From: Adiantum capillus-veneris | Lineage: Eukaryota; Streptophyta; Polypodiopsida; Polypodiales; Pteridaceae | Assembly (NCBI GenBank): GCA_014529385.2 | Contig: CM043955.1 | Coordinates: 136,100,108 to 136,164,107 of the forward strand | Direction: 5' to 3' | Length of the DNA stretch: 64,000 nucleotides | Part shown: one piece after another, positions 11,700-23,526 of the stretch | Numbering within the stretch: position 1 is the first letter of the stretch | Layout: each line of letters opens with the position of its first letter | Position numbers and translations under genes: made by a program | The notes under the pieces: generated by a model | The model's input: the letters and a program-made list of their open reading frames with translations, nothing else | The model's database searches: none | Told to the model about the DNA's origin: nothing

Positions 11700-11702
<3 letters not shown>
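11001..11702. other. no gene recognised
   Basis: A minus-strand ORF at 11246-11452 (LKRVEAKVNGLDSMYFLQGD) looks protein-like but is short, has no domain I recognise, and its neighbouring frames are full of stops. It may be a fragment of another element. Confidence 0.3.

Positions 11703-11779
<77 letters not shown>
11703..11779 (+). repeat. compound (TC)n-(AC)n microsatellite
   Basis: About 20 TC repeats (11703-11742) run directly into about 18 AC repeats (11743-11779). Confidence 0.97.
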
Positions 11780-11782
<3 letters not shown>

Positions 11783-12720
11783 ACAATCACATAAAACTTC
11801 CATGCAAAATAAAAATTCACGATTGAAGTAGAGATTCTTCCCTCGAATGCAAAGGGGTGGTGACAAGAGATATGCAACAAGAGGCCTAGAAATCACTCAA
11901 TAATTCACCAAAAGAGTTACCACTTGAAGTTTTAAAGCTCAATGTACTAGTTGTAGTTGAAGGTTTAGATGTCAATCCAATTTTGTTGGAACTTTGGAAA
12001 AGTTCATGGGAAAAGGGCCGCTTGGGGGACATGATGCATTAGAACAAGGGGGAACATATTTCCATTTGCATTTTCTAATGGCTACTAGAAGTATTGCAAT
12101 GACTATCTTAAGTGTGGAAAATTTGACCAAAAGAGATTCTACATGGGACAAACTCCTTTCTTGAGGTGCTTTAGTCCTGTGTAGGGCAGTAAAAGTAAGA
12201 GAACGCATACATTGCATGGTCTTGTGTATGATTGCATCACAAAAAATATTGATGAATCACACTACCAAAGATTTATCCAAGACATTTAAACATGGGGCTT
12301 ATGACACTAAAAATTAAATTTGTATCACCCTAAGAATGTTATTGAGAGAGTAACCATATAGCGGAGTTTTCATTCCGAGTCCACAATGCATAGCACGATT
12401 AAGTGTGGCAAGCACTATCCATCATCTTCTTTGATACCATGTTATCAAAACGTAGACTCGATAGACTAAAAAACTGGATTGTTTTCATTAGAGTAGGGGG
12501 GTAATATACAAATGAATAGAGGAACTGCATAATCAATTATGAAAATAAAAGATGAACTTAGCAATGATGTCATATGGATATACCATGCTTGGAGGAGTTT
12601 CCCATAGAATGAGAACTAGGCCTTAGTACATTGGTAAGAGTGGAGTTTGATTTTTCAACACTTTATCTCAAAACTCAACATTCTAACTTACTTGAGTAGG
12701 GAGTGCTACCACCCAACGAT
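11780..12720. other. no gene recognised
   Basis: AT-rich sequence. The 81-codon minus-strand frame at 11972-12217 has no recognisable motif. It leads into the plus-oriented L3 LTR. Confidence 0.35.
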
Positions 12721-13331
12721 TGTTGGCAGTGTCCAACACTAGTAGTCGTTCACCTCTTCTCCATGAGCATATTTTTCCATTTACCATGTATAGGTTCATG
12801 GGCTCTCTACAAGTTCTAGATTGTATCTATTATTTTACTTTATGTGCCTTGGGTAGGCGGCCATTATTGTAGGTCATGTGAAAGAGGAGAGATCATTTTG
12901 TGAGAAAACCTAAAGTAGAGAAGAAAAAGGAGGAGGCCATGGAGGTGGAGTCTTGGAGTTGCATGTACTCTCTTCACAAACCCGTTAAGCAAGCTATGAA
13001 GTTGTGTCCTATTGTTTCTCTCTTTTCTTTTCCTTCAAGTTGTGTATTAGTGTCTTGATTTTTGTGTGTATTAAGAACTAATCGCCCTCTAACTGCTTGA
13101 CTGCCTATTGTGTGTTTGGTTATGGTGTTGTGTGCATGATTAGATTAGTGTGTAGATTAGAATTCGTGTATACACTTCTCTACTTGTGACCCCATGAGCT
13201 TAGGTGAGCTCGTGATTAGAGTGTTCTTACAAGCATGAGTAGAAAATGCAACAAAGATCAATGTGTGATTATGATAAGGTTTAGCATGTGTGTGACACTA
13301 ATCCTTCCATTAGTTTTATCTTCTTTCTAGA
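12721..13331 (+). mobile_element. LTR of family L3, plus orientation
   Basis: Begins TGTTGGCAGTGTCCAACACT and is the inverted counterpart of 5958-6558, diverged but alignable over about 600 bp. One candidate end is at 13309 (CCTTCCA); similarity to the other copy continues about 20 bp further. No target-site duplication or primer-binding site was found, so solo versus full-length status is open. Confidence 0.65.
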
Positions 13332-14489
13332 TGGACTCTCATGATTTAGATGGACTCTCATGACACTAGTCCCTTCGCTAGTTTTCTCTTCTTTCTAATC
13401 TAGATGGACTCTCATGATGTCCCCACTCTTTTCTTCCTCATTACTCTCACACACTCACCTATGTGTGATGCTTCCATGCCCTAGCCGGGTCGCTACCATC
13501 CACGGATTGATGATTTTAAATGTGTAATTAAGGGATTTTTAAAACTAATTATCTTCTCTAATTACTCACTAATGCATGTGATTTTAATGTTATGCATAGA
13601 TAAATTAAGCATTAGATGTATGTTCATTGTTCAAATATGTTTAATTTTCATGGATTTGATGCTACCCATAAGTCTTTGGTGATTGGTTGTTTGGAGGTGA
13701 ATTGCGGTTAAGTGGTTGCTAAGTACACACATATTGCGATTCTTGATGCAATTATGAGTGCAATAACCCACTCATTTATTTATTTATGTGTAGGTTTTTA
13801 TTGAAGATTAAGTGTATCAAAATTGGTGCAATTTCATGTGCATTAGTGTGTGCTTATGTGAAGGCAAAGTGTACACATTTGAGTGTAAATGTATGGCTAT
13901 TTTGATGCCAATCAATTGATGTGAAGCAATTGGATGTTTTTGATTGTTAAATCGATTATGGTATATGGTTTTGATTTTCAAATTATGTTGTTATGTCGTC
14001 AAAATTTCTCTAGAATTATGTGTGTGTAAGCTTGTTAAGTGCGTGCTAATTGTGCATATTTACACACTTGAAAATTGAGTTGAATGAATGAATTGATGTG
14101 CAAATAAAATGATTCAAATGATGACTTGATTGTGATTATTTGGCCAACATGCAAAAATTTTCTAATGAAACCACTAACTAGACAAAATTTTGGGGTCAAA
14201 ATTGAGTCAAAAACGTTAAAAAACGGTCCAAAACGGTTCAAATTTGATTAGCACACTAATGAGTGATTGATTTAAAGGTCTAATGACATTGATAAGTGTT
14301 GAAGGTTGTGTTTATTTTGCTATATAATTTTTATAATTTTTTGGATAAATTTTATAATTTTTTACTAATTTATTGCGTGAAATTGCTTCAAAAAAAAATC
14401 ACTGCCTGCATTTGCAAAGTGCATGGTGCAAAGAAATTTTTTATTTTTTTTCAAAACTAAAAAATGTAAGTGATTGTATTAGAATGCCA
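13332..14489. other. AT-rich, no gene; short imperfect repeat at its start
   Basis: The phrase TAGATGGACTCTCATGA occurs three times between about 13327 and 13420, with part of the flanking CTAGTTTTMTCTTCTTTCTA duplicated, giving a small imperfect tandem array. Beyond that the sequence is AT-rich with no supportable gene. Confidence 0.4.
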
Positions 14490-15250
14490 CCAAAAAGGTA
14501 CAAATCAGTCTCAAGCTCATGCCGAGCCTTGAGTGCCAAATGGTTACATCAGTGAAGTATCTACTAACGTATTATTATCAAAAGCCCAATCCTTCACCCT
14601 GCAAGGTTCGAGCAGATGGCGAGGGCTGCCCTAAACCAATGACCCGAGCTTTGCCTTTTTCCTAACACAAATAGGAGCTCCTTGCTTTCTTGCACTATCT
14701 TTGAGAAGCTAGCCACAAAGAGGACACTATCAAAGACACGATGTAGAAGGTGAGGATAGTTCCAACAGGCGGGAATTGTCCCTTAGAAGGTCGAACAGCG
14801 GATCAGTCACACTAGCAATAATCATAGCAGGTAGTTAAGGTAGTAACTCCTTGGAGCTATAAATAGGACCCGCTACATTGTAATTGGGCTTCTTGGTTTT
14901 GTAGCTGCTTGTCTTTCGGCTTTAGCTTTCTAAGCACTTTCGGGTTTACGAGCTCTTCGCCTCTAGCTTCACTCTGTAATCATTACTTCTATAATCATTT
15001 GAGCTTAAACCCATTATACATTGTACTGGTTGTCCTTGAGTTATAAATCTGAATTTGCAAATACTCTTTCCAGTCTTTCAGTATGTCTCTCGTTTTAGTA
15101 TAACATTCCAGTTCAGTTATCTATTTCAGTCCCATCAGTTCTCTGTTCCAGTCTCACTAACTAAACTGACGACATAACCAGTAGCTATAAATTCCAACAT
15201 TGGAATCAGCTATCTGAAGAGACCAGCTCCAATTCCATTTTGGCAATCAC
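14490..15250 (+). mobile_element. LTR-like block with TATA box and decayed primer site
   Basis: TATAAATAGG is at 14858-14867, followed by a transcribed-leader-like stretch (TGTAATTGGGCTTC and then CT/TTC-rich sequence). Just after a CACA at 15246-15249 comes TTGGTTAGAGC, which resembles the copia/chromovirus primer site TGGTATCAGAGC with three bases lost. It abuts the truncated RT of G1 at 15281. It is probably a 5' LTR of a different element joined to G1 by deletion; the left end was not located. Confidence 0.4.
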
Positions 15251-15280
15251 ATTGGTTAGAGCTGTTCGCTCTTCGACTAG

Positions 15281-16290
15281 TGCCTTTTGGCTTGATTAAT
15301 GCACCAACCATGTTCAATCATCTAATGAAGAAAAATTTTAGACCCTACCGCAAATTCAATGGAGTGTTCTTTGATGATATCATCATCTACTCCAAGTCTT
15401 TGGAGAAACATAAGCAACATCTCCAAGTGATTTTTCAAGCATTGAGGGAGAACAAGCCTTTTCTCAACCAAAAGAAAAATGAATTTTTTCATCAAGAGAT
15501 TCAATACTTAGGTCATATTATCTCTCAAGATGGTATCCATATGGATCCAACAAAGTTAGAGGTAATAAAATCATGGCCTAATCCAAGGAATCTACATGAG
15601 CTAAGAAGCTTTATTGGTATGTGTGCATACTATAGACGGTTCATAGCAAAATTCTCTCAAATAGCAGGACCATTACATGACTTAACAAAGAAGAACGTTA
15701 AGTATTTATGGACTTCTAAGGAGCAAAATGCTTTTGACAAGCTCAAAGAGAAGCATACCTCCCAAGCAGTCCTCATGCTTCCGGATCTCTCAAAGCCATT
15801 TGAGGTCCCAATGTGATGCTTGTGGTGATTGCCTTGGAGCAGTTTTGCTTCAAGAAGGGCATGCCATAGTTATGAGAGGCGAAGGCTCAACACGATGAAC
15901 AAGGCTTGGGCATTTATGAGAAAGATCTTTTAGCTGTTCTACATGCCCTAGACACATGGAAGCACTACTTATTGGGGACTCCTTTTATTCTACGAACTGA
16001 CCACCAAAGTCTCAAGTATTTCATGACGCAAACCAAGCTTTTCGACAAACAAATGAGGTGGGCAAATTTTCTTTTGCAATTTAATTTCCTTTTTTCTCAC
16101 ATTGCTAGTAAGCACAATCAAGTGGCCAATGCACTTTCACGACGAGCAAAAGTTAATGCGGTGTCTATAGCTACTCACAATGATCTATCTTCTATGATAG
16201 ATGAGTATGCTACTGACTTTGACTTTCGAGACATAATGTCAACCCTTGCTTTGGAGAAGAAAGAGGAACCATTCACCTTGCAAGATGGTT
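15281..16290 (+). pseudogene. pol: G1 reverse transcriptase (C-terminal half) and RNase H
   Basis: RT begins inside the palm (PFGLINAPTMFNHLMK) and keeps the catalytic FFDDIIIYS box. It continues through YLGHIISQDGI and LRSFIGMCAYYRRFIAKFSQ to a frameshift at about 15814. RNase H resumes with GIYEKDLLAVLHALDTWKHY and LRTDHQSLKYF, and ends near ANALSRRAKV. The upstream fingers and first catalytic Asp of RT are absent. A 304-bp tandem duplication begins inside this segment. Confidence 0.88.
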
Positions 16291-16592
16291 ATTCTACGAA
16301 CCGACCACCAAAGTCTCAAGTATTTCATGACGCAAACCAAGCCTTCCGACAAACAAATGAGGTGGGCAAATTTTCTTTCGTAATTTAATTTCCATATTGC
16401 TCACATTACTAGTAAGCACAATCCTGTGGCGGATGCACTTTCACGATGACCAAAAGTTAATGTGGTGTCTATAGCTACTCACAATGATCTATCTTCTATG
16501 ATAGATGAGTATGCTACTGACCCTGACTTTAGAGACATAATGTCAGCCCTTGCTTTGGGGAAGAAAGAGGAACCATTCACCTTGAAAGATGG
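15987..16592 (+). repeat. 304-bp tandem duplication within G1 RNase H and linker
   Basis: The segment from the LRTDHQSLK codons to the EEPFTLQDG codons is repeated in tandem (about 15987-16290 and 16291-16592; same landmark TACGAA at 15991 and 16295). The 304-bp unit shifts the frame by one, so the second copy reads out of frame until it rejoins the integrase frame. The copies have diverged by several substitutions, so the event is not recent. Confidence 0.88.
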
Positions 16593-17931
16593 ATATCTTC
16601 TCCATGGCAAAAAGCTATGTGTTAACCATTCCCTTCATGAGAAAGTTATGTATGAATCCCATGCTCCTCCCTATGCGGGGCATAGAGGCATTCAGCCTAC
16701 TCTTTGAGGAGTAGAGACGTATTTCTATTGGCCTACCATGAAAGTGGACATACAAGAGTATATTTCAAAATGTGTAGTATGCCAAAAGACCAAGTATGAT
16801 AGAAGGAAGCAACCTGGATTACTCTAGCCATTGCCTATCCCAAATTCACCATGGGAGAGTATATCCATGGATTTCATCTTTGGATTACCCAAGTCTATCC
16901 ATGAAAATACGAGAATATAGACAATAGTCCACAAGTTTAGCAAGCAACCACACTTTATTCCTATCAAAAGACTATTAAGGCACACAAAATGGCAACTCTC
17001 TTCATATCACAGATTTTCAAACACCATGGATTACCAACATCCATCGTGTCAAATAGAGATCCTAGAATGACCAGTAATTTTTGGAAAGGTCTCTTTGAAA
17101 ATCTAGAAACAAGATTGAATTTCTCTTTGGTCTATCACCCACAAACGGATGGCCAAGTGAGATAGCCAATCTTATGATACTCGATCTACTAAAGACTTAT
17201 GTTACAGAAGTAGATCAACACTCACAATGGGAAAAGTACTTAGCTCTTGTAGAGTATGCCTATAATAATACTGTGCATACTTATATGGGAAAAGCACCTT
17301 TTGAGATCATTGAGGGAAGACCTAAAATTCCCTTGCTACTCAAAGTACATGGGAAGATCTTTGCTTTGCCGATGAGTATAGCCGTGACCTACAAGAATCT
17401 TTTCAAAAGATTAAGGAGGCTATATCCATCTCTCAACAAAGGCAAAAAGCTGCTACTGACAAGCATAGAAGGGCCTTAACATTCAAAGAAAATGATTGGG
17501 TCTTACTTAAGTTTCCTAAGGCTCAATTAAGGCAAATGACGGGTATAAATCCTACGGGCCATCAAAAGTATTATGCTAAGCTAGCAAAAAGATACTATGG
17601 TCCTTTCCAAATCTTGAAGCCTATCAATGAGAAGGCTTACCAACTCAAGTTGCCCAACCATTGGCTCATACACAATGCTTTTCATGTGAGCCTACTTAAG
17701 CCCTACAAAGGAGAGCCACCAAGTGAACCAATTATTGAAGACCTTTCTGAAGTTGAAGATCAAGAAGAGGTGCTACAACCCGAAGCTATTCTTTGGCATG
17801 AAGACAAGGTACTACGACATGGTAAGATTATCCGACGGTATCTTATTAAGTTCAAAAATTATCCTTTTGAAGATGCTAGATGGATGCAAGGAATACAACT
17901 TAAGGATAGTATGAACCTTGTCAATGCTTAA
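16593..17931 (+). pseudogene. pol: G1 integrase and chromodomain
   Basis: The zinc-binding HHCC module is visible (HEKVMYESHAPPYAGHRG, then CVVCQK), followed by the first catalytic Asp region ([13 protein letters not shown]). At the second catalytic position the SDRD box reads SNRDPR, so Asp is replaced by Asn. Stops and frameshifts follow. The frame is open again from 17174 (LVEYAYNNTVHTYMGKAPFE) and from 17536 to 17931. That last part includes YYGPFQILKPI and a chromodomain (about ILWHEDKVL to YPFEDARWMQG), which in this family reads histone marks and steers insertion. Confidence 0.88.
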
Positions 17932-18305
17932 AATGCTACATTAGAGTAAGCACATGTACAAATTTCTTTTAAATGACCAATGTTTTTGACTTATAAGACT
18001 AGTCTCTTTTTATTGTGCACAAATTTTAATAGTATGCATGCTTAAAATCATGTTTGTGATGACGACGTCTCTCAAACACCAAGTAGAATTTGTCACTCTA
18101 CTTGGGAGAATGAAATGGACTAAAGAGCAGACATGCTTGCGGCACCTATGTCTCCCAAGCACCAAATGGATTAGTCATCCATCTTGGAAAGATGTCGTAG
18201 GGTAAAAGGGGATCCTCTGCCCGCTAAGTAATATTGAGTAATGACTAAGGCTTTATCTCTTCTACCTCATAGTCAAGTACGACTATGATTTCAAGAGAGA
18301 GGTAA
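17932..18305 (+). promoter_or_regulatory. G1 3' untranslated region and polypurine tract
   Basis: The non-coding stretch between the pol stop and the LTR is repeated, with substitutions, in G2 at 53743-54095. It ends in AAGAGAGAGG (18293-18302) plus TAA just before the LTR. This is the plus-strand DNA priming site for reverse transcription. Confidence 0.75.
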
Positions 18306-19853
18306 TGTCATAAAATCTAACATCTAACCAACCCAAATGATTTTCTCATATTAAACTGATCATTTACTATGGGAGAATAAATGGGAACAAGGGTTAGGAT
18401 ATAGACATGTGCTTATAGATCTATCTCAACACGGGGTCAATGGTAAAGGGACCCAAATGAGAGATGGTATATCAAAGAGCAAGGCTAACCAATGGAGCAT
18501 AAAGATCTTAGGGTTAGCTTCATTGAAGAACTCCAATAGTTAGTGTTAAAGTCCTTTGACCTTAGGTAAGCTAGGGCTGTGCTTGAGGTGAGAACCTGGC
18601 CCAAGATTGAGGTGCTTGTCATGCCTGATGTGACTGAGATGCTTGGATGCTTGAAGTGCTTGATGATTAAGATGCTTGAGGTGCTTGTCATGCTTGAGAT
18701 GCTAAGGCTGTACTTGAGGTGGGAACCCAGCCCAAGCTTGAGGGGCTTAAGGGCCGAGCTTGTGGTGAGAACTAGGCCCAAGGTTGAGGGACTTGAGGTG
18801 GCACAAAAGTCTAATCCCTACAAGGAGGGGGCAAGCCATGCAAGAAGGGGTGGTGGTTGCTTGACCACTCTCTCTCCGAAAGGGCACCCCTGGTACAAGA
18901 GGCAAGTAGGACACATGTCAAGCCCCTAGCTGGGTTACCCTCATGGTGTGTCTAAAGCCTATTGGTTGGCCTTTCAAGGGGTCCAATGATAATTTAGTGG
19001 ATTTAATTTTTTTTAGTATTTATTAAGCCCTCTCTCTCAAAGGGAAAAGGGGGACACTTGTCCCAAGGCTACCTTTGTTGCTTGGTATGACTCTTGCTTG
19101 TGATTGGCTAGGCCTGGAGGGTCCAATGAGCTTCAAGCATGAGCTACAAGGGGGGGTCGACCAAAGCAAGTAGGGGGCCCGCGTGAGGGGTATACTCTCC
19201 CACACACACACACTCTCTTAGGGTGTAAAGTGCAAAGTGCAAGATCTTCCTCTCCTTCTCCAAGCAAGTAGAGAGGTTGAGAGCCTACACCAACACTCTT
19301 GGATATGGAATGTAAATCAAACCAAGAGCCATGCTTTAGTGCTTAAGCTTGCCATCTTCTCCATATTTATTACTATGCTATCATGTATGCTAGCTAAAGA
19401 GTGATGATAAGTGAAGAACTAATTCTTTCTCCTATGAAATGTTTCTTCTTCCTCTTCCCTACCCTCATTCCCTGCTAGCTCTCTCCACCTTCGAAGGTGT
19501 TTGAGGTCTTGGGATAGTTAATGCTTTCCACAAAGTTTATGTTATGCTCGCGATGCATGAAGTTTTCCATCTTCATTGCATCACCTAGGTCACAAGGAAC
19601 ACAAAAATTGTATTGTAAAACAAGTCTCTCTTGATGGGAGAAACTATAATACAAATGCCTGTTGGAGGGGGGACCGGTTCCACATCAATCTGGTCCTCAA
19701 CTATTGTCATGTTCTCTAAACTCTCTCTCTTGCAAAAGTATTGTTCATGCCAAGTTAACTAAATGCTATGTTTAAGTTGCTACCATCAATTATGTTCACC
19801 CGTTATGCTCACAAAGTAATTCCGCAATAGTATTCTCTCTAATTTCCATTACA
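18306..19853 (+). mobile_element. G1 3' LTR, family A, subfamily A1
   Basis: Begins TGTCATAAAATC and ends TTTCCATTACA, 1548 bp. It aligns with the solo LTR at 26324-27966 and more distantly with 29650, 30866 and 54096. It contains GAGGTGCTTGTCATGCTT-type repeats (about 18590-18720) and a short CA run near 19201. A box of GGGGTCCAATGA-type phrases and a region resembling GAAGGTGTTTGAGGTCTTGGG are common to all family A LTRs. Confidence 0.88.
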
Positions 19854-20420
19854 GGTACTCTTCTCTATCAATGATCATTTTTTGAAGGTGATAATGTTAT
19901 AGTATCTAGGAAGAAAAAATAAACAGGTCATGTCAACAAAAAGGAAGAAAATGTTTCACACCAACCTGAATACCTGACACAAAATGTTCTTAGGAATCAA
20001 AGAGGTACACAAGCAACAAATGGAATGACCACTCAACAATGCAAAGAATACAATTAGGGACTTATGGCAGAGGAGATTGAAATACATAAGACAATGTGGG
20101 CAATTCATCGCATATCAAAGGACACTAGAATATAGTGCTAAGGATGGTTTGGTGCATAAGCTTAGAAAAGAAAAAAGAACATCAAAACCATCCGTACAGG
20201 GGAAATAGCACCATCATTATAGGGGATCATGATAGATAATGCAATGAGAAGAGGCTCAAATGCTCCATTCATGTGATTTTGCAATGAGAATGTGGATCAC
20301 ACACAATAGATTTGTAACACCATCACATAGTGCCTAGTGAGAGTACAAAGCATATGGCCCATTGAGAAGGGAAAAAACTTAACACTAAATGAATTAATGA
20401 CTTTAGAGGTGTAGGATACA
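19854..20420. other. no gene recognised
   Basis: AT-rich sequence downstream of the G1 LTR with no supportable ORF. The G1 target-site duplication cannot be tested because the 5' end of G1 is missing. Confidence 0.4.
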
Positions 20421-20422
20421 TA

Positions 20423-20765
20423 ATGAAGAAGAGTACAATGACAAAATCACATAGTGTGTGTCATCGACCAGGCATCTCAATTACATCCTCAAAGCAAATA
20501 GCCTCAACAATTTCAATGGAGGCTCAAATTGTGGGGCACATTGTTGTTAAGGTTCACATGCATCAAATTTTTTTGGTTGGTATAACTAGTTCTAAAGTTC
20601 AAGGCAAGTTTTATGAAGTTCACATTGCAAATACTCCAATTTGTACATGTGGAGATTTTACAGATTTCATAGGACAAAGCAACCCATGTGGCTTGCAAGA
20701 ATAGTTACTTTCTCTTCCTTCGTTACTTTGGATTGGATGTGAACCATAACAAGTTTTGCAATGGT
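20423..20765 (+). pseudogene. SWIM-type zinc-finger remnant
   Basis: The frame reads GKFYEVHIANTPICTCGDFT, then FIGQSNPC, which is the CxC half of a SWIM motif (CxCx(n)CxH). After a one-base shift the next frame gives CKNSYFLFLRYFGLDVNHNK, where the expected Cys-x-His has become Cys-Lys-Asn. SWIM domains occur in plant MuDR/FAR1-type transposase-derived proteins and in other nuclear proteins. The remnant is too short to choose between a transposon and a host gene. The frameshift and the His-to-Asn change make it non-functional. Confidence 0.55.
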
Positions 20766-21835
20766 GAACACTAGAGATTTTGGGGGATGCAATAATAGTG
20801 AAATGTTTGCAATCTTGTATACCCCTGAGGGTGATTCAAGCCCAAGTGAAAGATGGTGTGCTATTTGGGGATTAGTTCCAATTTGTATTGGAGTCATTGT
20901 TGTCTAGGATATTTCCCTCAATAATAAATAAGGGCTCATCTAACAATGTGCGAAAATTGGTCTCCAATACTCCAAATAGAGAGTTGGTAGAGCTCTCTGA
21001 CAGTTCATCATTTGAAGAAAAAAATCCTTATGCTAGCCCTTCATAAGGTCAAAACAGAACAAATGCACAAGATTCTTCCTCTTATTGCAAAGCTTTTGTG
21101 GAAGAAGTTTGGATCAAAGAAGAAAACATGGACCACATTTTTCTAGGGATTTTATAAGATAGTCAGTTAGTACAGAGTACTCTAGAGCACATAGTACTCA
21201 ATAGCAACCAATACCCCAAGTTAAGCAATATGATTTCAAGGTGCACAGTTAGGGAACTTGTGAATGAAGTGGCACAAGAATATAATGGTAATTGCATCTA
21301 CGAGCTGCCACCTCTTTCAAATGGTGTCTCCAAAATGGTTGGAATGGAGCAAACATATGATGGTCATTGTTGGGTGAAACCTATACAAATAAAATGAAGT
21401 ATCCAACTATCATTAGGTGTAGTAAATGAGGTGGTCACTTCATCTGCAAAACAAAAATACATGCCCCTTTGAAGCAATAAATGAAAGACCAAATGAAACA
21501 CCATGGATGGGAAAGTCGATGATGTCAATTGGTTTTGTGGACATGTTAAACTCAATGGTATTTTGAAGTGGTTTACTGTAGACAAAGTCCAATTCTACTT
21601 CAAGATTGCCCTAGCACTATTTATTATCCTCTGACCAACAACTACTGGACCTGCTTATTCATCCAGCTAGAAAGCCACAACCACTCGATTGCCAAGGGTG
21701 TACTGAGATCTTCAATTCAATGGATAAGAGAGCTTGTTTCCCTCGTGGTCTTCGAAGTTGCTACAACTCGCCCTAGGCATTTGCAATTGAACCTTGCAAA
21801 ATAGAAAGTGATGGGAAAAATTGTTTGTGGTAATG
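20766..21835 (+). pseudogene. possible continuation of the SWIM-containing gene; unrecognised
   Basis: Scattered protein-like pieces continue in the same orientation, for example ELVNEVAQEYNGNCIYELPP and NGVSKMVGMEQTYDGHCWVK (about 21250-21395), then VNEVVTSSAKQKYMPL. Stops interrupt all frames. I cannot name a domain. Confidence 0.3.
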
Positions 21836-22025
21836 GAGAACAACTAAATAGCAATGAGCTTATATCAATCTTGTAAGAGATGAGACCGTTAATCCATATG
21901 CAAAGGTAATCTTTCAATTATTGTAAGAGGGAGAACAACTAAATAGCAATGAGCTTATATCAATCTTGTAAGAGATGAGACTGTTAATCAATATGCAAAG
22001 GTAATCTTTCAATTATTGTAAGAGG
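21836..22025 (+). repeat. 95-bp tandem duplication
   Basis: Two units (21836-21930, 21931-22025) share GAGAACAACTAAATAGCAAT onward and differ at only a few positions, so the duplication is comparatively recent. Confidence 0.92.
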
Positions 22026-23087
22026 GAAACAATGTGCATACAATATTAAGACGACATCCTTACAGTATTTCAGGTTTAAGCACATGATGAAAGAGACTAC
22101 TTCTACAAGGATTGGATTTGGGAAAGAGTCCCAATTGCTTAGGTTACAGAACACATGCCACTATAGGTTCTTTCATGGCATGCTACTTCTAAGTCACTGC
22201 AATAATCCAAACAAAAGATGTCACGTTGGAGAGGGGGAATGGGGGAACACACCCAACACACACAAACTTGCCCCTATATAGCTCATGGTATTCACATCAC
22301 CCTGTCCTCTCGGAAAACATCTCCAAAAAACACTTTTCTACTAGAAAACCACGACTGCACACCTCTCAACTCGACACACCCTCTACACAATCATAACTCA
22401 ACACACACCCGCCACATGCACAATCCACAGCTTCCAACACACACCAAGATCCTCTTTCTCTCTCTATGCCACGATACAATGCCGGTTTGATGAGGGCACA
22501 CTTTCCTACACACACACCTGACACCGCGGACATAAGAGCAACAGAATAGAGGGGAGGGAAGGGGAAAAGACGCCAGAAAGCGGGCAATGATTGTTTTTCC
22601 TTTACTTAAGACCAATCGAGTACAACCGGCTCCGTCCACACAATCAATTTTAAAGACAACAACATGCAAAATGCTAAGACAATTAGGTCAACTATCATAT
22701 GAAGTGTTTCTTATGCATGAAAATAATCAAAGAAAAATGAATTAAGGCCACAATTAGTACAATGTACTAAGATTCTAGTACTTCCTTCCCCTAGGAATAA
22801 CCAATTAGAAGACCCAAAGTGAGTAGGCTTCCAAGTCCAATCAAAATTGTGCAATCAAGTCAATCCATGAATCTCCCTGATTTGACCTTCAAAAAAGCCA
22901 AAACAAGCTATTACGTAGTCTCCTAGAGTAAGGAAATAGCTAGCAAATCAAATAATTAATGCATGAACCAAATTTTGAGGAAAAACCTATGAAGACGAGG
23001 CATTCTCCATAATCTCCATGCATATTGGAGAGTGGTGAGGCCCAATATATATAGAATTTAGCAAGACAACAACAACACACCATGCTT

Positions 23088-23088
<1 letters not shown>
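22026..23088. other. no gene recognised; possible promoter fragment
   Basis: There is a purine run followed by TG near 22226-22240 and CTATATAGC near 22274, which resembles an LTR start and TATA box. No partner repeat or coding sequence was found. ORFs here are compositionally simple and overlap on both strands. Confidence 0.3.

Positions 23089-23152
<64 letters not shown>
23089..23152 (+). repeat. (CT)n microsatellite
   Basis: About 32 uninterrupted CT units. Confidence 0.97.
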
Positions 23153-23153
<1 letters not shown>

Positions 23154-23386
23154 GCTCTAACAAGACAAGAAAACCAAAAAACCTAAAGTCTAAGTGAGGG
23201 GCAAAGATCCCTCACCTTAAATAGAGGTAGTGATCTCATGAATGCTTGAATCCACTACCTCACGTTGCACAGTTTTAGCTTGTCTAGCTGCATTACAAGC
23301 CAATAGTAAACAAAGAGTAAATGAGGCAACCAAAGAACTATTGGTAAGATAAGACCCTACCATCGTGAGCTTCAAGCTAGATCAAA

Positions 23387-23526
23387 TAGTGTATTGGAGA
23401 CAAGATGAAAATAGAATCAACAGACCTTGATAAGAGCAAGGGAGCAAGTGAAAAACTAGTGTATTGGAGACAAGATAACAATAAGATCAACATGATTTGA
23501 TAAGAGCAAGAGAGAAGATGCCTAAA
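23387..23526 (+). repeat. 70-bp imperfect tandem duplication
   Basis: TAGTGTATTGGAGACAAGAT recurs at about 23387 and 23457, followed by similar sequence through GATAAGAGCAAG, with about 80-85% identity. Confidence 0.75.

Larger units (their letters stand above)
15281..19853 (+). mobile_element. chromovirus (Ty3) G1, 5'-truncated, with 3' LTR
   Basis: Contains in order a partial RT, RNase H, integrase, chromodomain, a 3' untranslated stretch, a polypurine tract (18293-18302) and one LTR (18306-19853). The 5' LTR, gag, protease and first half of RT are missing. It is closely related to G2 (29650-55363): the pol products align throughout and the 3' untranslated stretch repeats in G2 at 53743-54095. 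Stops, a catalytic substitution in integrase and an internal duplication show it is inactive. Confidence 0.88.
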
